The notes: generated from the sequence alone by a model not told the origin. DNA of 64,000 nt from Cheiracanthium punctorium (GCA_038373885.1 JAWZYV010012530.1:868001-932000), one strand, 5' to 3'; counted from the stretch's first letter, positions 45,481 to 56,994 are shown. Numbers and translations are program-made.

Positions 45481-45488
45481 TATGTGTG

Positions 45489-46229
45489 TGAACAGAAAAT
45501 GCAGTTGACGTTACTGCTGAACATATAAATACTGCATTCTATTTCTTATTATACATATAAGCAAGCCTACAAAGCTACAAAAATGATTTACGAGTAAAAA
45601 TGACTTCAGGAATAAGTCAGATATTGAATTTTGATTTGAGAACACCTTTGAGTAAAATTAAAATTCAATATTTCTTGCTTTACCTGATTACTTAAATTAA
45701 ATAATATGTTCTGGAACGGCTTTAAATGATAACGGGCCCCAGACCGATGATAACGGGCCTATTACCAGAGAGTGTCTGCCAGGCTGTTATATTTTGTCAT
45801 GGTCTGGGAGGGCGGGATGTTCAGGAAAAAGACTGCTCAGGCAAACTCAGGGGCGGAAACTTATGTATGAGCGTAATCAGAGGCGGAGTCATCTGCCAAG
45901 ACGATTCATTCGAGTAACTTGCGTAATCTTTCTGAATTTTTCGTCGTGTGGGTATTTAATTAACTTCTATTAAAAACTTTCCATTACAATTAAATTATTA
46001 TTTTTATAAATAAGTAAATTAATGTTATATTTCTATTTTTATGTGTTAGTAAGAATATTGCTCAATACGTTTTAACACTTTAAAGTCTTTGTAGCAAACA
46101 TTTTTTTAAATATTAAAAGACTGTATAAAGATAGTTAATAAAATGCCTTTAAAAGTGCTTTTCATTTTGAATAATTTTTATTATTTTCCAAACTTATCGT
46201 TTTTACTTCATTGTACGGAATAAAGTAAT
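45489..46229. other. Unassigned stretch with a short GC-rich block
   Basis: Between 45715 and 45910 a GC-richer block repeats GATAACGGGCC twice (45728, 45749) and holds GGGGCGGAAAC and GAGGCGGAGTC. I do not recognise it. The rest is AT-rich and empty. Confidence 0.3.
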
Positions 46230-46548
46230 GCGATCGCGAAAAATTTCAGGAATCAGATTTCGAAGAAAAAACCGATTTTGACTACCTCTAAATTACTTTT
46301 AACAACGTTTCGATGCATTTTATCGTACGCTAGCATGCACGTTTATATAAATGCATGTACAATCCATTTAGACAGCCGCGAGTCTATTTTGACAAGTTTT
46401 TCCATGCCATCTGTACATACGTACGTATATAACTTGCATATATAACAAAATTTATTGGTCTTGGAATGTTGAAACTTTATATTTAAGATTGCTGTAGCAT
46501 GTAGTTGTGCACCTCCCCTTTTCGTCCCAATCGATTGCATAGTTTGTA
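46230..46548 (-). repeat. Inverted partial copy of the 39.4-41.1 kb repeat, left flank of the hAT insertion
   Basis: AACCGATTTTGACTACCTCT, CATGCACGTTTATATAAATG, TGTACATACGTACG and GCATGTAGTTGTGCACCTCC are the reverse complement of the 40.7-41.1 kb sequence. It stops at the hAT duplication (46549) and resumes at 51899. Confidence 0.7.
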
Positions 46549-46839
46549 GAACACTCCAGTGGCGTAGCAAGGGTTATTGGCGCCCGGGGCGGAGCTTCAG
46601 TTTGCCGCCCCTTACATTCTAAGATTAAGGCGTTAGAAGGTGACTAACTTTTCTTTAAGATTTGGTACAGAATAGGGGCGGGGAAGGCGTTATTACTTTT
46701 TTTAAAGTACTATCTGCAGTATCATACAGTTCTCTCTCGGCTATACGATTAATGTAAGAAGATTGAAACATCTGCAGTTTATGAATAAGTATGACAGATT
46801 GGAACATTTCATCTTGTTGATATTTTGTTAAAGCAAAGC

Positions 46840-47010
46840 ACACTAGGTCTATCTGTTAAGGGAGAAATGCCTTGAGTAGACGATTTTATAAGGCATTCTA
46901 GAGCGTATTCACATCTACAGAAAACCGCCCAAAACTCCTGACCGTTAAATCGACAGCCGCGCAATAGGTCAGAAATCCACGAACCTTTACACTTTAGTCA
47001 TCTACCAATA
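46840..47010 (-). mobile_element. tRNA-derived SINE, diverged
   Basis: TATAAGGCATTCTAGAGCGT, AACTCCTGACCGTTAAATCG and GACAGCCGCGCAATAGG match the family body on the minus strand; the head is barely recognisable. Confidence 0.6.
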
Positions 47011-47706
47011 ATGAACAAAAAAGTTGAAGCATCGTTGAACATGCTTTGAGGATGTTCGAATTGAGACGCAAAACATCGAGAAGTAAAGTTTTGTTTTAGA
47101 ATAACTGTATATAAATAGCTTCATTTAATTTAATTTTACAAACAAAAAAAAATCTATTTCCAGACTTGCATTATAAAAAGGAGTTTAATGTTAAGTTGCT
47201 ATGTAAAAAAAAGAAGAAAATAACTCATTCTTTCGAGCTATCAGCGATCAGATTTGAGAATTCCAAGCATATTGTGAAATATATACCATAAATATTTACA
47301 AAACTGTCTAAACAATGCTGTCTTAACAACGAACGTTGATGTCAATATTGACGGGTAACAATTTCTTTAAATAATGGATTTTAATAAATTCACTTAAATG
47401 TAACTATTTAATTTATTCTTGTGACACTAAATTTCTTAAATATATGCGATTTTTGATTAAAAAAGAGTTTAAATGTTCATATATTTTTGTATTTGTTAAA
47501 ATGTGGCCCTAGCTTGTTCAAAATGCCACTTTTCATGGGGCAGGCTTGAACAGAAAATTTAAAAATTTTTAAAGCTTTTCTACTCATTTAATTAAGAAAC
47601 ACTTTAAATTCTGGATTATATGATAAGGAAATACATTATTTTTCTCATATAGTATTTAAAATACAATATAATTAGAATGATCAAAACATCATTCACCAAA
47701 CATGTA

Positions 47707-49630
47707 CAGCTGCGGGGAAAAAAAGGCCCACTTGCTCTTTATTTGGCCATTATTCGTCGGACTACAAAGTTATATATACCATTCGTTTGCAAATAACGTA
47801 TACTTTAATTTTCTAGTAATTTAATTTGCATAAAGGGCCGTCTTCATATTTAATTCTGCATCAAGTTCGTTTTTTTTTTCAATGGCAACATACTACTTTA
47901 TTAAGCGAAAGAAAACCTTCAAATTACCCTAATATAAATTTCCACCAATTTCCGGAGATATTGCGACTTATTTTTTGCGCGATTTTAAGGGACTTTCTGC
48001 AAATTGAGAAACGCTATTTGTAGGTTTCGAACTTTTCACCTTTCATTAATTTCGCTCTCGAGAGTTAAAAGAAAGAAATATTATTTTCACGGAAAGCACT
48101 GTTTATAGTCTTAAAGGTTTTTTGTACTAAGAATATCAGGTGTGGAATTTAGAATATTTAGTCAATGGTTCAAATGACCCGTGAGTCCATAACTTCCTTG
48201 GTTCGTACACCTGATTTAAAGGGAAAATGCAAAACGACTGCTCACGATTTTGAAAATATTCCAATTTTTAAAATTGTTATTGAGTATTTCTCTTGAAGTT
48301 TCTCTTAGAAAGGTGAAATGTTGCCACTAGTGAGAGGCAGTTCTCTGCTCTTCTGACTAGAATCATGAATGTTACTCAGCTACAGTTGAACTTGAAGAAT
48401 GGTTTCATGATTGAAAATTTATTTGTTTGAATTTCGTGTAAAAAACGCAATTACTTTTTTGCCGACCCAATATTATCCCTGTGTTTGTTATTTCAGATTC
48501 TTCATTTAATATTATCTTCTGCAATGTTCAATATTCTTACAAGACTTTTGGAGGTATTTTTATTTATAGTCAGATGAAAATTTAGACAGTAAAACGTGAT
48601 TTTGAATATTTGTTGAATGTTTAAGTATGGGGTTCAAAGACCAGATGTTTCCAATATTAAAAAAAGGTCAAATTCATGCCTGTAATATTGAGGATGTTAG
48701 TTTTTCAGAAATAAGACGTTGTATTGGAAGACAGACATACATCTACTGCGTCTAATTCTATACATGGAAAACATTTTATTTGGTGGGATATGGTAGCGGA
48801 CGCAACAATAGACGCTTTATAGAATCACCATCAAAATGTAAAAACGTCTACTTTATTTGCTTCAAAATTTGATAGTTTTTAAATACCGCTATCTTTACTG
48901 TTTTTGCATAAAAAAATCTACTTTACGTTTATTTTACGCAATTTTTTAAGGATAATTTAAGGGACCATAATAAATTTATATATGGTCCCTTAACTCATGA
49001 AAATAACACATTTTATTTAATATAAACTAAACTACTTAACTTAAAAATTTGAAATTTTGCACAGCCATGTAAAATAACTTTTTGCATCTATTACCATCAA
49101 AATTTGGCTAGGTTGCTGTTCATAATTTTTTTGAATATTAATTCAATAATCCATAATTCATGTTAATATTTTATTAAACATTAAAATAATAGTAAATTAT
49201 GTTTGGGTCGTTTAGTTCTAATAGTACGAATAAAAGTCAGCTTCTATCAATATTATAGGAGATATGAATTACGAAAAGTATGAAAAAATATTTTAACATA
49301 GGGGGAAGGCGATTTTGGGTGCTCATAACTCATTCTTTTTCAGTTCAAATTTATTAGAAATTGGTATCCGGGATTAAAATGAGCTAAATTTTTGAAATAT
49401 GAAGTGAAATCTGGGGGTTGCTATTGGAGAAAAAGAAGTTGATGCGAATTTTAATATGGAGACGCATTTGGAGTACGCTATGGAGTAATATGGAGACGCA
49501 TACCCTTATGCAATTTTTATGTATAGCAAATTAAAGTGTACGCCAATCGTAAACGATTGGTATCTGTAACTTTGCTGTACGACGAACGACGGCTGAATAA
49601 AGTACAAGTGGGCCTTTTTTTCCGCAGCTG
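47707..49630. mobile_element. 1.9-kb Tc1/mariner-type element with about 140-bp TIRs, non-coding
   Basis: TA at 47705-47706 and 49631-49632 flanks CAGCTGCGG...CCGCAGCTG. The inverted arms run through AAGGCCCACTTG, CTTTATT, TTCGTCGGAC (right arm TTCGTCGTAC) and GCATAA, about 140 bp. No transposase motif was found in the interior, so the copy is probably non-autonomous. It is nested inside the hAT-type element. Confidence 0.75.
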
Positions 49631-50807
49631 TACATATAATTGTACAGTGAAATAAAAAAAAAAAAACTATTTACAGGAATTTACCATGATCAAAACTATA
49701 TTTGATTATCCGTAATTACAATATTACAAATTAGATAACTTGTTTTTAGTAAAAAGTAAATTTAGCTGATTATATTTAACTTTATAATTAAAAATCAATA
49801 GTATAAATGTGGTTTTTTTTATAGCCTTCATTTCTTTCAGCAAAAATGCTTAAGATTTGATTAGGAACACAAAAAAATATAGGTGGTGAGAATATATAAC
49901 CGAAAACAGTATTAAAATTCTTAAACTACTTAAGGATCGAGAATTTTTGAAGCAATACTACAGCACATAAACAGTTTAGTAAATTTAGCAAACAAACCTT
50001 TAAATACGACGGTTGAATTATCGCTAATCAAATTATGACAATGGTGATAAATACAGGAAATATTCGATATTTTAAAATCACCCATAAATCTCAATACTGC
50101 AAGATTATGTGGGAAATTTTTATTTGTAAAAGTTCAATTAAGTTTCATCACACTTACTAAATATTGCCTTGATGGAAGGGGGGAGGCAATTTATCGTTTT
50201 TTAAGATATAGTTTATAGTTAAGATGGATTAGAATTAAATATTTTATATAATTTCGTGATGTTTTTAACAATAGCGGATTAGGGGGAATCAACACCAAAA
50301 TGTTTAACGCGGCAAATCTAAAATAATAATTCAATAACAACAAAATGGAAATAAATTTTCAAATCATACTTTTAAAAAATAAGAATTCAAATTGTTCTGT
50401 GAAGTTAAAAATTTGTTCAATAAAAATAATTTTTCGAGATTTTGCTGTATAAATTTTAAATTTATATTTTTCTGCTTTCTTATTTGCAAAGTCCTGACTT
50501 TGTCAAAAATAAACCTTTAATAAATTACCTTCGGTATCATCCCAGTCCCTTTTGATTGCATTCCATTCTTCTCTCTCTCTTTCTTTTCTTTTTCTCCCAT
50601 GAAAAAATTTTTGGCCTGGACAGTGGACTTTCTGAGGGCCGGTGTTAGTGATAGCAACCTCTTCCAGGGTTTGAAAACAGACACTTTCTTATCATGCTTA
50701 CTGTTTGGAGAATTTGGGTATTTCTACAGAAGAATCATTAGAAGTAAGTCGTGGCGACCACTAGCCGCAAGATCCACCCCTGTGCTTGGAGAAGGGTGTG
50801 TTTGTGT

Positions 50808-50965
50808 TGTGGGATTAAGGCCAATTATCTACACGAGGGGTCTAGGCCTATGGGTTGGGTGCCCTTCGTGGGGGTCTTTTAAAGGGGGCCTGATCCGTAT
50901 TTGCGCTTAGTTTCGGAGGAATCCACAGCAAACTCCGAATGGTTAGGTCGGCGGACGCGACTTCA
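50808..50965 (-). mobile_element. Eroded tRNA-derived SINE-like copy
   Basis: GTGTTTGTGTTGTGGGATTA at the start and ATCCGTATTTGCGCTTAGTT plus AACTCCGAATGGTTAGGTCG later follow the layout of the SINE family on the minus strand, with many changes. Confidence 0.45.
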
Positions 50966-51479
50966 ATTTGACCAGACACCTTCTGACTCCCAGTTCAGAG
51001 CGCAAATGCGCTCTGCCCTCAGGTCGGCCCTCAGAGAAGGTCGGAATACCTTTTTTTTTACTTGAACATAAAAAACAGTTCCTTTTACCCATAGAAAAAC
51101 CACGGGGGAAGGGGGTGTAGTGATTTTTGAACCCCAACCCTCACGATGCCCATGATCCCCCCCCCCCCCTTGTTCAAGACCCTGGTCCTCAGACTTTGAT
51201 AATATCTTTTCGCATTGCTAAAGCAGGATGCGACATTTAACGGAAAGTGCTTAAAAAATTTTTCAACAAAACTATTATTCTTTATCTATTTTGAAAAATT
51301 CAACTACCAACAGCTAACAAGACGATGTCTTTGGCAAGGGCATGCTCATATGGGTATGGGCGCTCATCTAAAGACTTTTAGACGTAATCTTATATTTGTA
51401 AGGTTGTTTAACTAAAATAATAGAAAAAAAGTTTAGTATGCTATATAAAACTGCTTACTATACTTAAGTCTTAAGGTAA

Positions 51480-51898
51480 CTCCAACCGCCCTTTAGGTCA
51501 AGCCACCATTTTCGCCCAATATATGGGCGCCCATGGTTTAGTGTATAATGTTTTTCATTAAATGGAGAGTAATAATTTTAAATATTCTGTAAAAAATATG
51601 TGCTAAAGGGCAAAAAGGGGGTCTGTTGCTGAGGCCTCTATCTCTAGTTACAGATTGCCAAGTTGGGGATATCCCCAGCCGACCCTCAGGTCAAACCTCA
51701 TATGCGCCCCCTGTACGGGCGCTTCTGGTTCAGTGTAAAATGATTTTAAATGATATCATTAAATTGAGTGCAATTCTTTTAGATCTGGTGTGAGGGTAAA
51801 AAAAACAAACGGGGTCGGTTGCTGCCGCCCCCTAATTTTGCTTTCAGAGTGCCGCCCGGGGCGGACCTAACCCTCCGCCCCCCCTTGCTACGCCACTG
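51480..51898. repeat. 180-bp tandem repeats at the right end of the hAT element
   Basis: Two and a fraction units can be aligned at about 51480, 51660 and 51840. Each holds a CC..CC.TC/TTAGGTCAA block, a GGGCGC..C.TGGTT.AGTGTA block (51525, 51717) and a GGGGGTCTGTTGCTGAGGCC or GGGGTCGGTTGCTGCCGCCC block (51619, 51812). They continue into the terminal inverted repeat. Confidence 0.6.
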
Positions 51899-51996
51899 GA
51901 ACACTCAAAAGATTTACAATGGCAGTTTTATGGATATTTATCCATTTCGAGCACAATACTGTCCTACCATATAGTTAGGCAATGCTCCGCTATATA
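51899..51996 (-). repeat. Outer repeat between the hAT and Tc1 insertions
   Basis: Reverse complement of about 40310-40400 in the tandem-module repeat (AACACTCAAAAGATTT, CCATTTCGAGCACAATA, GTTAGGCAATG). It continues after the Tc1 element at 53407. Confidence 0.65.
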
Positions 51997-53404
51997 CACT
52001 GCTGGCCACCCAAATTGCAACACCAAGAAAACAAGAGATATCACAACAAAATTTATTGTGTAGATAACATGTTGACCAAGTAACAAATGATTAAATTTAC
52101 AGCATTCTATGAAGCGTGGTTCCTGCCAAAATCAGTACCCAGAGTAGCCGCCGTTGTTGGAGATCACAGCTGCCACACGCCTCGGCATTGATTCAAAGAG
52201 ACTTTGAATGTGTTCTTGGGGTACAGCAGACCAAGCAGCTTCCACACGTTGCCAAAGTTGATCTGGTGTGACAGCTGGGGATGAACTCTGGGTCAGTCGT
52301 TGAGCAACCATGGACCACATGTTTTCTATCGGCGAAAGATCCGGAGAGCGCGCCGGCCAGGGAAGCAATTCAATCTGGTGATTGACGAAGAACCCTTGGA
52401 AATTGCGTGCCACGTGTGGCCGAGCATTATCCTGCTGAAATATGGCTGTTGGCAAGCCCTGAAGGTAAGAAAGGACAACTGGCTCCAACACCTCGGAGAT
52501 GTAGCGCTGGCTGGTTAAAGTACCGGCAATGCGTACTAGAGGAGTGCGAGAGAGATATCCGATACCGCCCCATACCATAATACCCGGTGCAGGACCAGTG
52601 TGACGGTGCATAATGCAGCTGTTCAGCATCCTCTCTCCACGGTGTCTCCAGACTCGAATCCGACCGTCGTGGTGTTGCATACAGAAGCGTGACTCGTCAG
52701 TAAAGAGAATTTCATTCCATTCTGTCGTCCACATCCTTCTTTCATCGCACCATTGGCGGCGGAGACGTCTGTGGTTCCGCGTCAGAGGTAGACAAAGCAA
52801 CGGACGTCTTGCGGACAGACCATTCTGCTGTAAACGACGTCGAATGGTACGCGCAGACACTGGATGATGCGTTACAGACTGAATCTGCTGTGATATGGTT
52901 CGTGATGTGACTGAGCGGTCCGTCACTGCCATGCGTACAATCTGCCTGTCATCACGTGACGTGGTGCACTGAGGTCGATGCGGTCGATCACGTCTGTCCG
53001 TCGTACCCTCCTGCACCCAACGATCACATATCCGCATCACAGTTGTTTGGTTTCGTCCAATACGACGACCGATTTCCCTGAAAGATAACCCGCAATCTCG
53101 GTATGCCACTATCCTTCCTCTGTCAAACTCAGATACTTGATCAAAAGATGATCGTTGTTTCCTACGAGGCATAATTTATCGTTTTTTTGAAAAAAAAGCA
53201 AGAAAAACACAATTGCTGTACTTGAAACCGTCGAAATCTCCAAGCCTTAAATAGCGCTTTGAGGTGGCGCCACAGGCGCACTTGATGTGCGTCTGCGCTG
53301 AAATTCTAATCATTTGCATATCTCACCTCAGCTAATGCATGTTGTAAATTTCATATTATTTGCATGCTTCCTTCAGGGTGTTGCATTTACGATGGCCAGC
53401 AGTG
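51997..53404. mobile_element. Complete Tc1-family element, 1408 bp
   Basis: TA at 51995-51996 and 53405-53406 flanks CACTGCTGGCCACCCAAATT...GGCCAGCAGTG. The terminal repeats match over about 28 bp with four differences, sharing CACTGCTGGCCA at the end and TGCAACACC further in. It contains one intact transposase gene. Its GC-rich coding region stands out against the AT-rich surroundings, and it is likely the most recent arrival in this region. Confidence 0.92.
52132..53172 (-). CDS. Tc1-family transposase, intact, 346 residues
   Basis: Cut-and-paste DNA transposase that binds the terminal repeats and catalyses TA-targeted excision and integration, acting in the nucleus. The ATG at 53172 follows an AT-rich leader, and the frame runs unbroken to the stop at 52132, within the usual 340-350 residues of the family. 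An N-terminal helix-turn-helix (residues 10-55, with SFREIGRRIGRNQTTVMRI) is followed by an arginine/proline linker (RPHRP, 63-67) and a second helix-turn-helix (72-118). The catalytic triad is visible: D159 in FTDESRF, D248 in FQQDNARPH and E283 in SPIENMW, with 34 residues between the last two, so DD34E. The glycine-rich VWGGIGY box lies at 200-206. There is no frameshift or stop. Codon choice is far less AT-biased than the neighbourhood, consistent with a recently acquired element. Whether it is transcribed cannot be seen. Confidence 0.95.
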   Translation of the reverse strand: MPRRKQRSSFDQVSEFDRGRIVAYRDCGLSFREIGRRIGRNQTTVMRICDRWVQEGTTDRRDRPHRPQCTTSRDDRQIVRMAVTDRSVTSRTISQQIQSVTHHPVSARTIRRRLQQNGLSARRPLLCLPLTRNHRRLRRQWCDERRMWTTEWNEILFTDESRFCMQHHDGRIRVWRHRGERMLNSCIMHRHTGPAPGIMVWGGIGYLSRTPLVRIAGTLTSQRYISEVLEPVVLSYLQGLPTAIFQQDNARPHVARNFQGFFVNHQIELLPWPARSPDLSPIENMWSMVAQRLTQSSSPAVTPDQLWQRVEAAWSAVPQEHIQSLFESMPRRVAAVISNNGGYSGY

Positions 53405-53406
53405 TA

Positions 53407-53506
53407 GTTAGGCAATCTTTAGTTTCCTATCGCCCTTTTAAAACTGTCTTCACATTAACAAAAAACACTCAAAAAGAAACTGGGGTTTAAAAGATAAATA
53501 TTAACT
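53407..53506 (-). repeat. Outer repeat, continuation after Tc1
   Basis: GTTAGGCAATCTTTAG immediately after the Tc1 element repeats the GTTAGGCAATG at 51974, in the AT-rich remainder of the outer repeat; its far end is unclear. Confidence 0.35.
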
Positions 53507-55014
53507 AGCTGCTGCCCGCGACTTCGTCCGCGTCGGCTTTAGCATTAGGTCCCGAGAGAAATGTAGCATGTGTGAATAACAAATATTGTTAGTATACTTC
53601 ATTTAAAATATAGAATATGTAGAGTTACTAAATTTAGATTTTTTCAGGCATTTGGCGAATAGAGACAGTTACGACAGTGTTTGCGAACTGTTTTGCAAAA
53701 GAAATATTTATGCTATATGCATGAATTTTAGCCTATGTTAATCAGAAATAGAGCAGCTTTCTATTAGTGAAAAAGTTTTGGAATCGGTTCTGTAGTTACA
53801 GAGATAACCAGAGAGCGTAATGTATTAGAATTATTTTGAGTGTTCCTGTAAAGGAACTATTTACGCTACATGCATGAATTTTAGCCTATAATACTCATGA
53901 ATAGTGTAGCTTACTATCAGTAAAAAAAGTTTAGGAATCGGTTCAGTACTTACAGAGATACACATAGAGCGTAATGTAATTCTTATTAGAATCCCTGTAA
54001 AAGAATTATCTGTGATATATGCATTAAAGGTAGCCTATAACACTTAGGATGCCACCAGTGTCTAAGAAGTTCTGCTCTCAAAACTGCAAGGCGGGAGGTG
54101 CCAGATTCAAACCCCGGTCGCGCCTGTCGACCTATGCTGCTATTTCTGCTTTATTTCAAAAGCATAAATCATTTTGTTCGGGCGATGAAACGGTTTTTAA
54201 TTAATAGTTAGAAATGTAGTTAAAATTTCAAAATTCTGAGCCTCAGGTGCACTTTACCGAAGTTATGGGCTGAGTCATGATCAAATTTTCAAAGCTCTGC
54301 TTTCTGCAGATTTGTCTGGAGAACATTCATTTTTATTATTACAGATAGATAGATTTGGCATAAAACTGGCATCATTTCCGTGGTATTTAATGTTTTTCAG
54401 ATGCACGTGATTCTTCATTGAAGTAACAGCATTCCTGTTAGCTCAAAAGATAAATCATTTGATACGGGCGAAACTCGCCAAGCATGGCAACGTGAAAACG
54501 GTTTTTAATTAATAATTTAAAAAGTAATTAAAAATCTAAAATTCTAAGTAGCCTATAGCCTTCTCCAGAGTCCCATCTATATCTAAACCAAAATTCATCA
54601 TAATCGATTCAGCGGTTTATGCGTGAAAGCGTCATAAACAAACAAACCCACTTTCGCATTTATAATATTAGTTAGGATAGATTTGGCATTAACGGGCATA
54701 ATTTCCGTGGTATTTAATGTTTTTCAAATGCACGCGCTTCTTTATTGAAGCAATAGCATTCTTGTTAGCTCAAAACATGAATCATTTGATACGAGCGAAA
54801 CTCGCGAAGCATGGCAACGTAAAAACGGTTTTTAATTAATAAAGTTATTAAAAATCTAAAATTCTAAGTAGCCTATAACCATCTCTATGGTCCCATCTAT
54901 ATCTAAACAAAAATTCACCCTAATCGATTCAGCGGTTTAGGCGTGAAAGCGTCATAAACAAACAAACAAACAAACAAATAAACTCACTTTCGCAATTATA
55001 ATATTAGTTAGGAT
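53507..55014. repeat. Composite retroposon-like repeat with RTE-like tail, internally duplicated
   Basis: Starts TAGCTGCTGCCCGCGACTTC GTCCGCG and ends TTTATAATATTAGTTAGGAT-type sequence, ends that recall RTE-derived retroposons of arthropods (from memory). Units of about 155 bp with GAGCGTAATGTA, CCTGTAAA and TGCATGAATTTTAGCCTATA repeat around 53700-54040. A tRNA-like block follows (AGTGTCTAAGAAGTTCTGC, then CCAGATTCAAACCCCGG, about 54059-54118). Two direct copies of about 322 bp (54349-54670 and 54671-55014) each contain TAGATTTGGCAT, TTCCGTGGTATTTAATG, GATACGGGCGAAACTCGC and ACTTTCGCA.TTATAATATT. Confidence 0.6.
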
Positions 55015-55149
55015 GTAAAATAATACACATAAAAGGTACTTATCAAACCATACATGTGTTTCGATCGAAAAGTTTCGGTCTTCTTCAGTAGTTGTAGAAG
55101 ACTGGGATTTATCTAGTTTGATAAGTACCTTTCATAAGTGTTATTTTAC
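55015..55149. repeat. Foldback, 34-bp arms
   Basis: GTAAAATAATACACATAAAA and GGTACTTATCAAAC pair with GTTTGATAAGTACC and TTTCATAAGTGTTATTTTAC. The loop has TTTCGATCGAAA and TTCTTCAGTA, words also seen in the 41133-41475 foldback. Confidence 0.7.
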
Positions 55150-56581
55150 AAAGTTTTAATTATTTTATATTTTTACATTAATTAACGTGAAACTAACAGT
55201 GCTTAAACGAAGTGATGATATGTAAGTTTTCAGAGTTACAAAGACGGTACTACGTTGAAAAATAAAGCATGCAACAGTAAGTAAATTGTAACAAATTTTT
55301 TATGAAGTGAAAGTTTTTTGAATAAGTTTGCGGTATTGTATCTTTATTTTATCTTTACTTATTGCATCTGTATCTTCTATATGCACGAGTTAAACGGCTC
55401 GTACATATAGAAGATAAAATCTTTAATTAAATTTATCCTACAAAAATGATAAAATATCTTGAACGGACTGTTATTGAAATACATTAATTAGAAGGACAAT
55501 AAATTTGTTAACATGCTCATGAGTGCTGCAAATTGCATTTTCAAAATCCCTATTTAAGCATCACGAGCACGTGCTTTGTTATAATTGCGAGAAAGCACTC
55601 TTACTCTGTCTAATTAATACAGCTGCCATTAGAAGGGTCTTGTATGCCGATCAATTAAGCTTGCCACTGAGAAAGCTGCAGTGTTCCGTTTGTCGTAATA
55701 TATATACATTGAAAAGTTCTGAATAGAACCAGCCTTCAGGACATTTGATCCCTGGCTGAGAGTGTTCAGTCAAAGAATTGTGAGCATTAGATCCCACACT
55801 GCTTGATTTATTTCCCCGTAGTCAAACAAAATAATTAATACATTCAGTGCTTTCCCTCTTTTAATCAGTTAAACGTTTCAGATTAGAGGAGAGAGATAAA
55901 CGATAACGAATGCAGATGGGAGAAAATTTTCATGGTAAATTGTTTTGAGTCTTACAGCTATTGAATTTGTGTATGGTAGGGATTTATAAAAATGTTTCGT
56001 GGCATTTCTGTTCTACTTTTGTTCTTGTTCTGAAAGGTTTTCCTAATTTACATTTTATGAAAATGAATTAACCGAGTTAATTTTCCGCTCTGAAGTATTA
56101 TCAAAAAGGGAAAACTAACAAGTGCATAGAAAGAAAATTTTCTCGATTTTGATGAAAAGAAAGAAAAATATTAGAGAGTCGATTAAAATTTATTTAGAAT
56201 TTAACTAAAATATCAGGTTTAATAAAAGAAATTAAAAAATACCCTTTAAAACATTAATGATAATTATAACATTAATGACTCCACAACAGAAAAAAAAATA
56301 ATTTGAGCCACAAAACTGTTAATAAACTGTAACAGCGGTGATGAATATTTGCATATCTGTGCTGGTAATTATAGGCAATATGAGTAAAGAAGTTTAAAAA
56401 AATAAGCCTTTATTTGCCGCGTTCTTTTAAAAGAAAAAGAAGTATTTGGTATAACTCAGTAGAAATTTTAGACGTTTCTGGGGCTCTCATAGGATCTCTA
56501 TCTTTTATTCTTGTAATATAAAATTTGTTTTTCTAGAAGAAGAAAACATCCAAAGGAAGGCTCAGGACTCCCCTTAGCGCG
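55150..56581. other. AT-rich stretch, nothing identified
   Basis: A short hairpin (TATCTTCTATATGCACGAG and CTCGTACATATAGAAGATA) lies at about 55370-55412. The frame 55523-55726 has two CxxC pairs but no recognisable domain. Confidence 0.35.
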
Positions 56582-56994
56582 TACCCAGCAAACACACTAC
56601 TGCCCGCAAAATGACGGCAAGGTACCTGCCGTGCTGGCAAAGTGCCGTATGCCGGGAGCACAGTACATTGCCGTCAGTTAAGTCACTGGAATACCAATGC
56701 CTGAAAAATGCATATGCGCCAGTACATTGCCAGTAATGGCGAAATGCCTGTCGCGCCCATGTGTCTAAAACATGCACAGCATAGTTAACGGCGTGGTACT
56801 GTTTAAAATGTACCGGGCCAGCACTTTTTAGAGGTAATGGGCCAGTAAATATTTCGTAGTATTAGCATAAAATTTCGTTATTTCATTTAAATAAATGGGA
56901 CCTATATCAGATGTCGGCCCGAGGCCGCACGTTGGCTTAATCAAACTCTGATAGGCGTTCATATTATTATTATTATTATTATTGGATGTGGGGG

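Larger units (their letters stand above)
46557..51898. mobile_element. 5.3-kb hAT-type element with perfect 8-bp target duplication
   Basis: GAACACTC occurs at 46549-46556 and 51899-51906. Between them the ends are CAGTGGCGTAGCAAGGG and its exact complement, followed on both sides by GC-rich GCCGCCCC-type sequence. The flanks rejoin to a sequence present uninterrupted at about 40310-40400 (CTTTTGAGTGTTCCTGTAG), which confirms the insertion. I find no transposase frame inside: the interior is AT-rich and carries SINE copies (46840-47010, 50808-50965), a nested TA-flanked element (47707-49630) and 180-bp repeats near its right end. It is therefore a large non-autonomous or gutted copy. Confidence 0.8.

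Noticed and set aside
46557..51898. hAT transposase gene inside the element
   Set aside because: I found no DDE, CxxH or RW motif in any frame of the interior; short frames at 46655-46843 and 50599-50910 lack family features.
52300..52867. Plus-strand frames of 72 and 84 codons
   Set aside because: They are antisense shadows of the Tc1 transposase gene.
55523..55726. Zinc-finger-like frame with two CxxC pairs
   Set aside because: Spacing fits no family I know, and there is no splice or composition signal.
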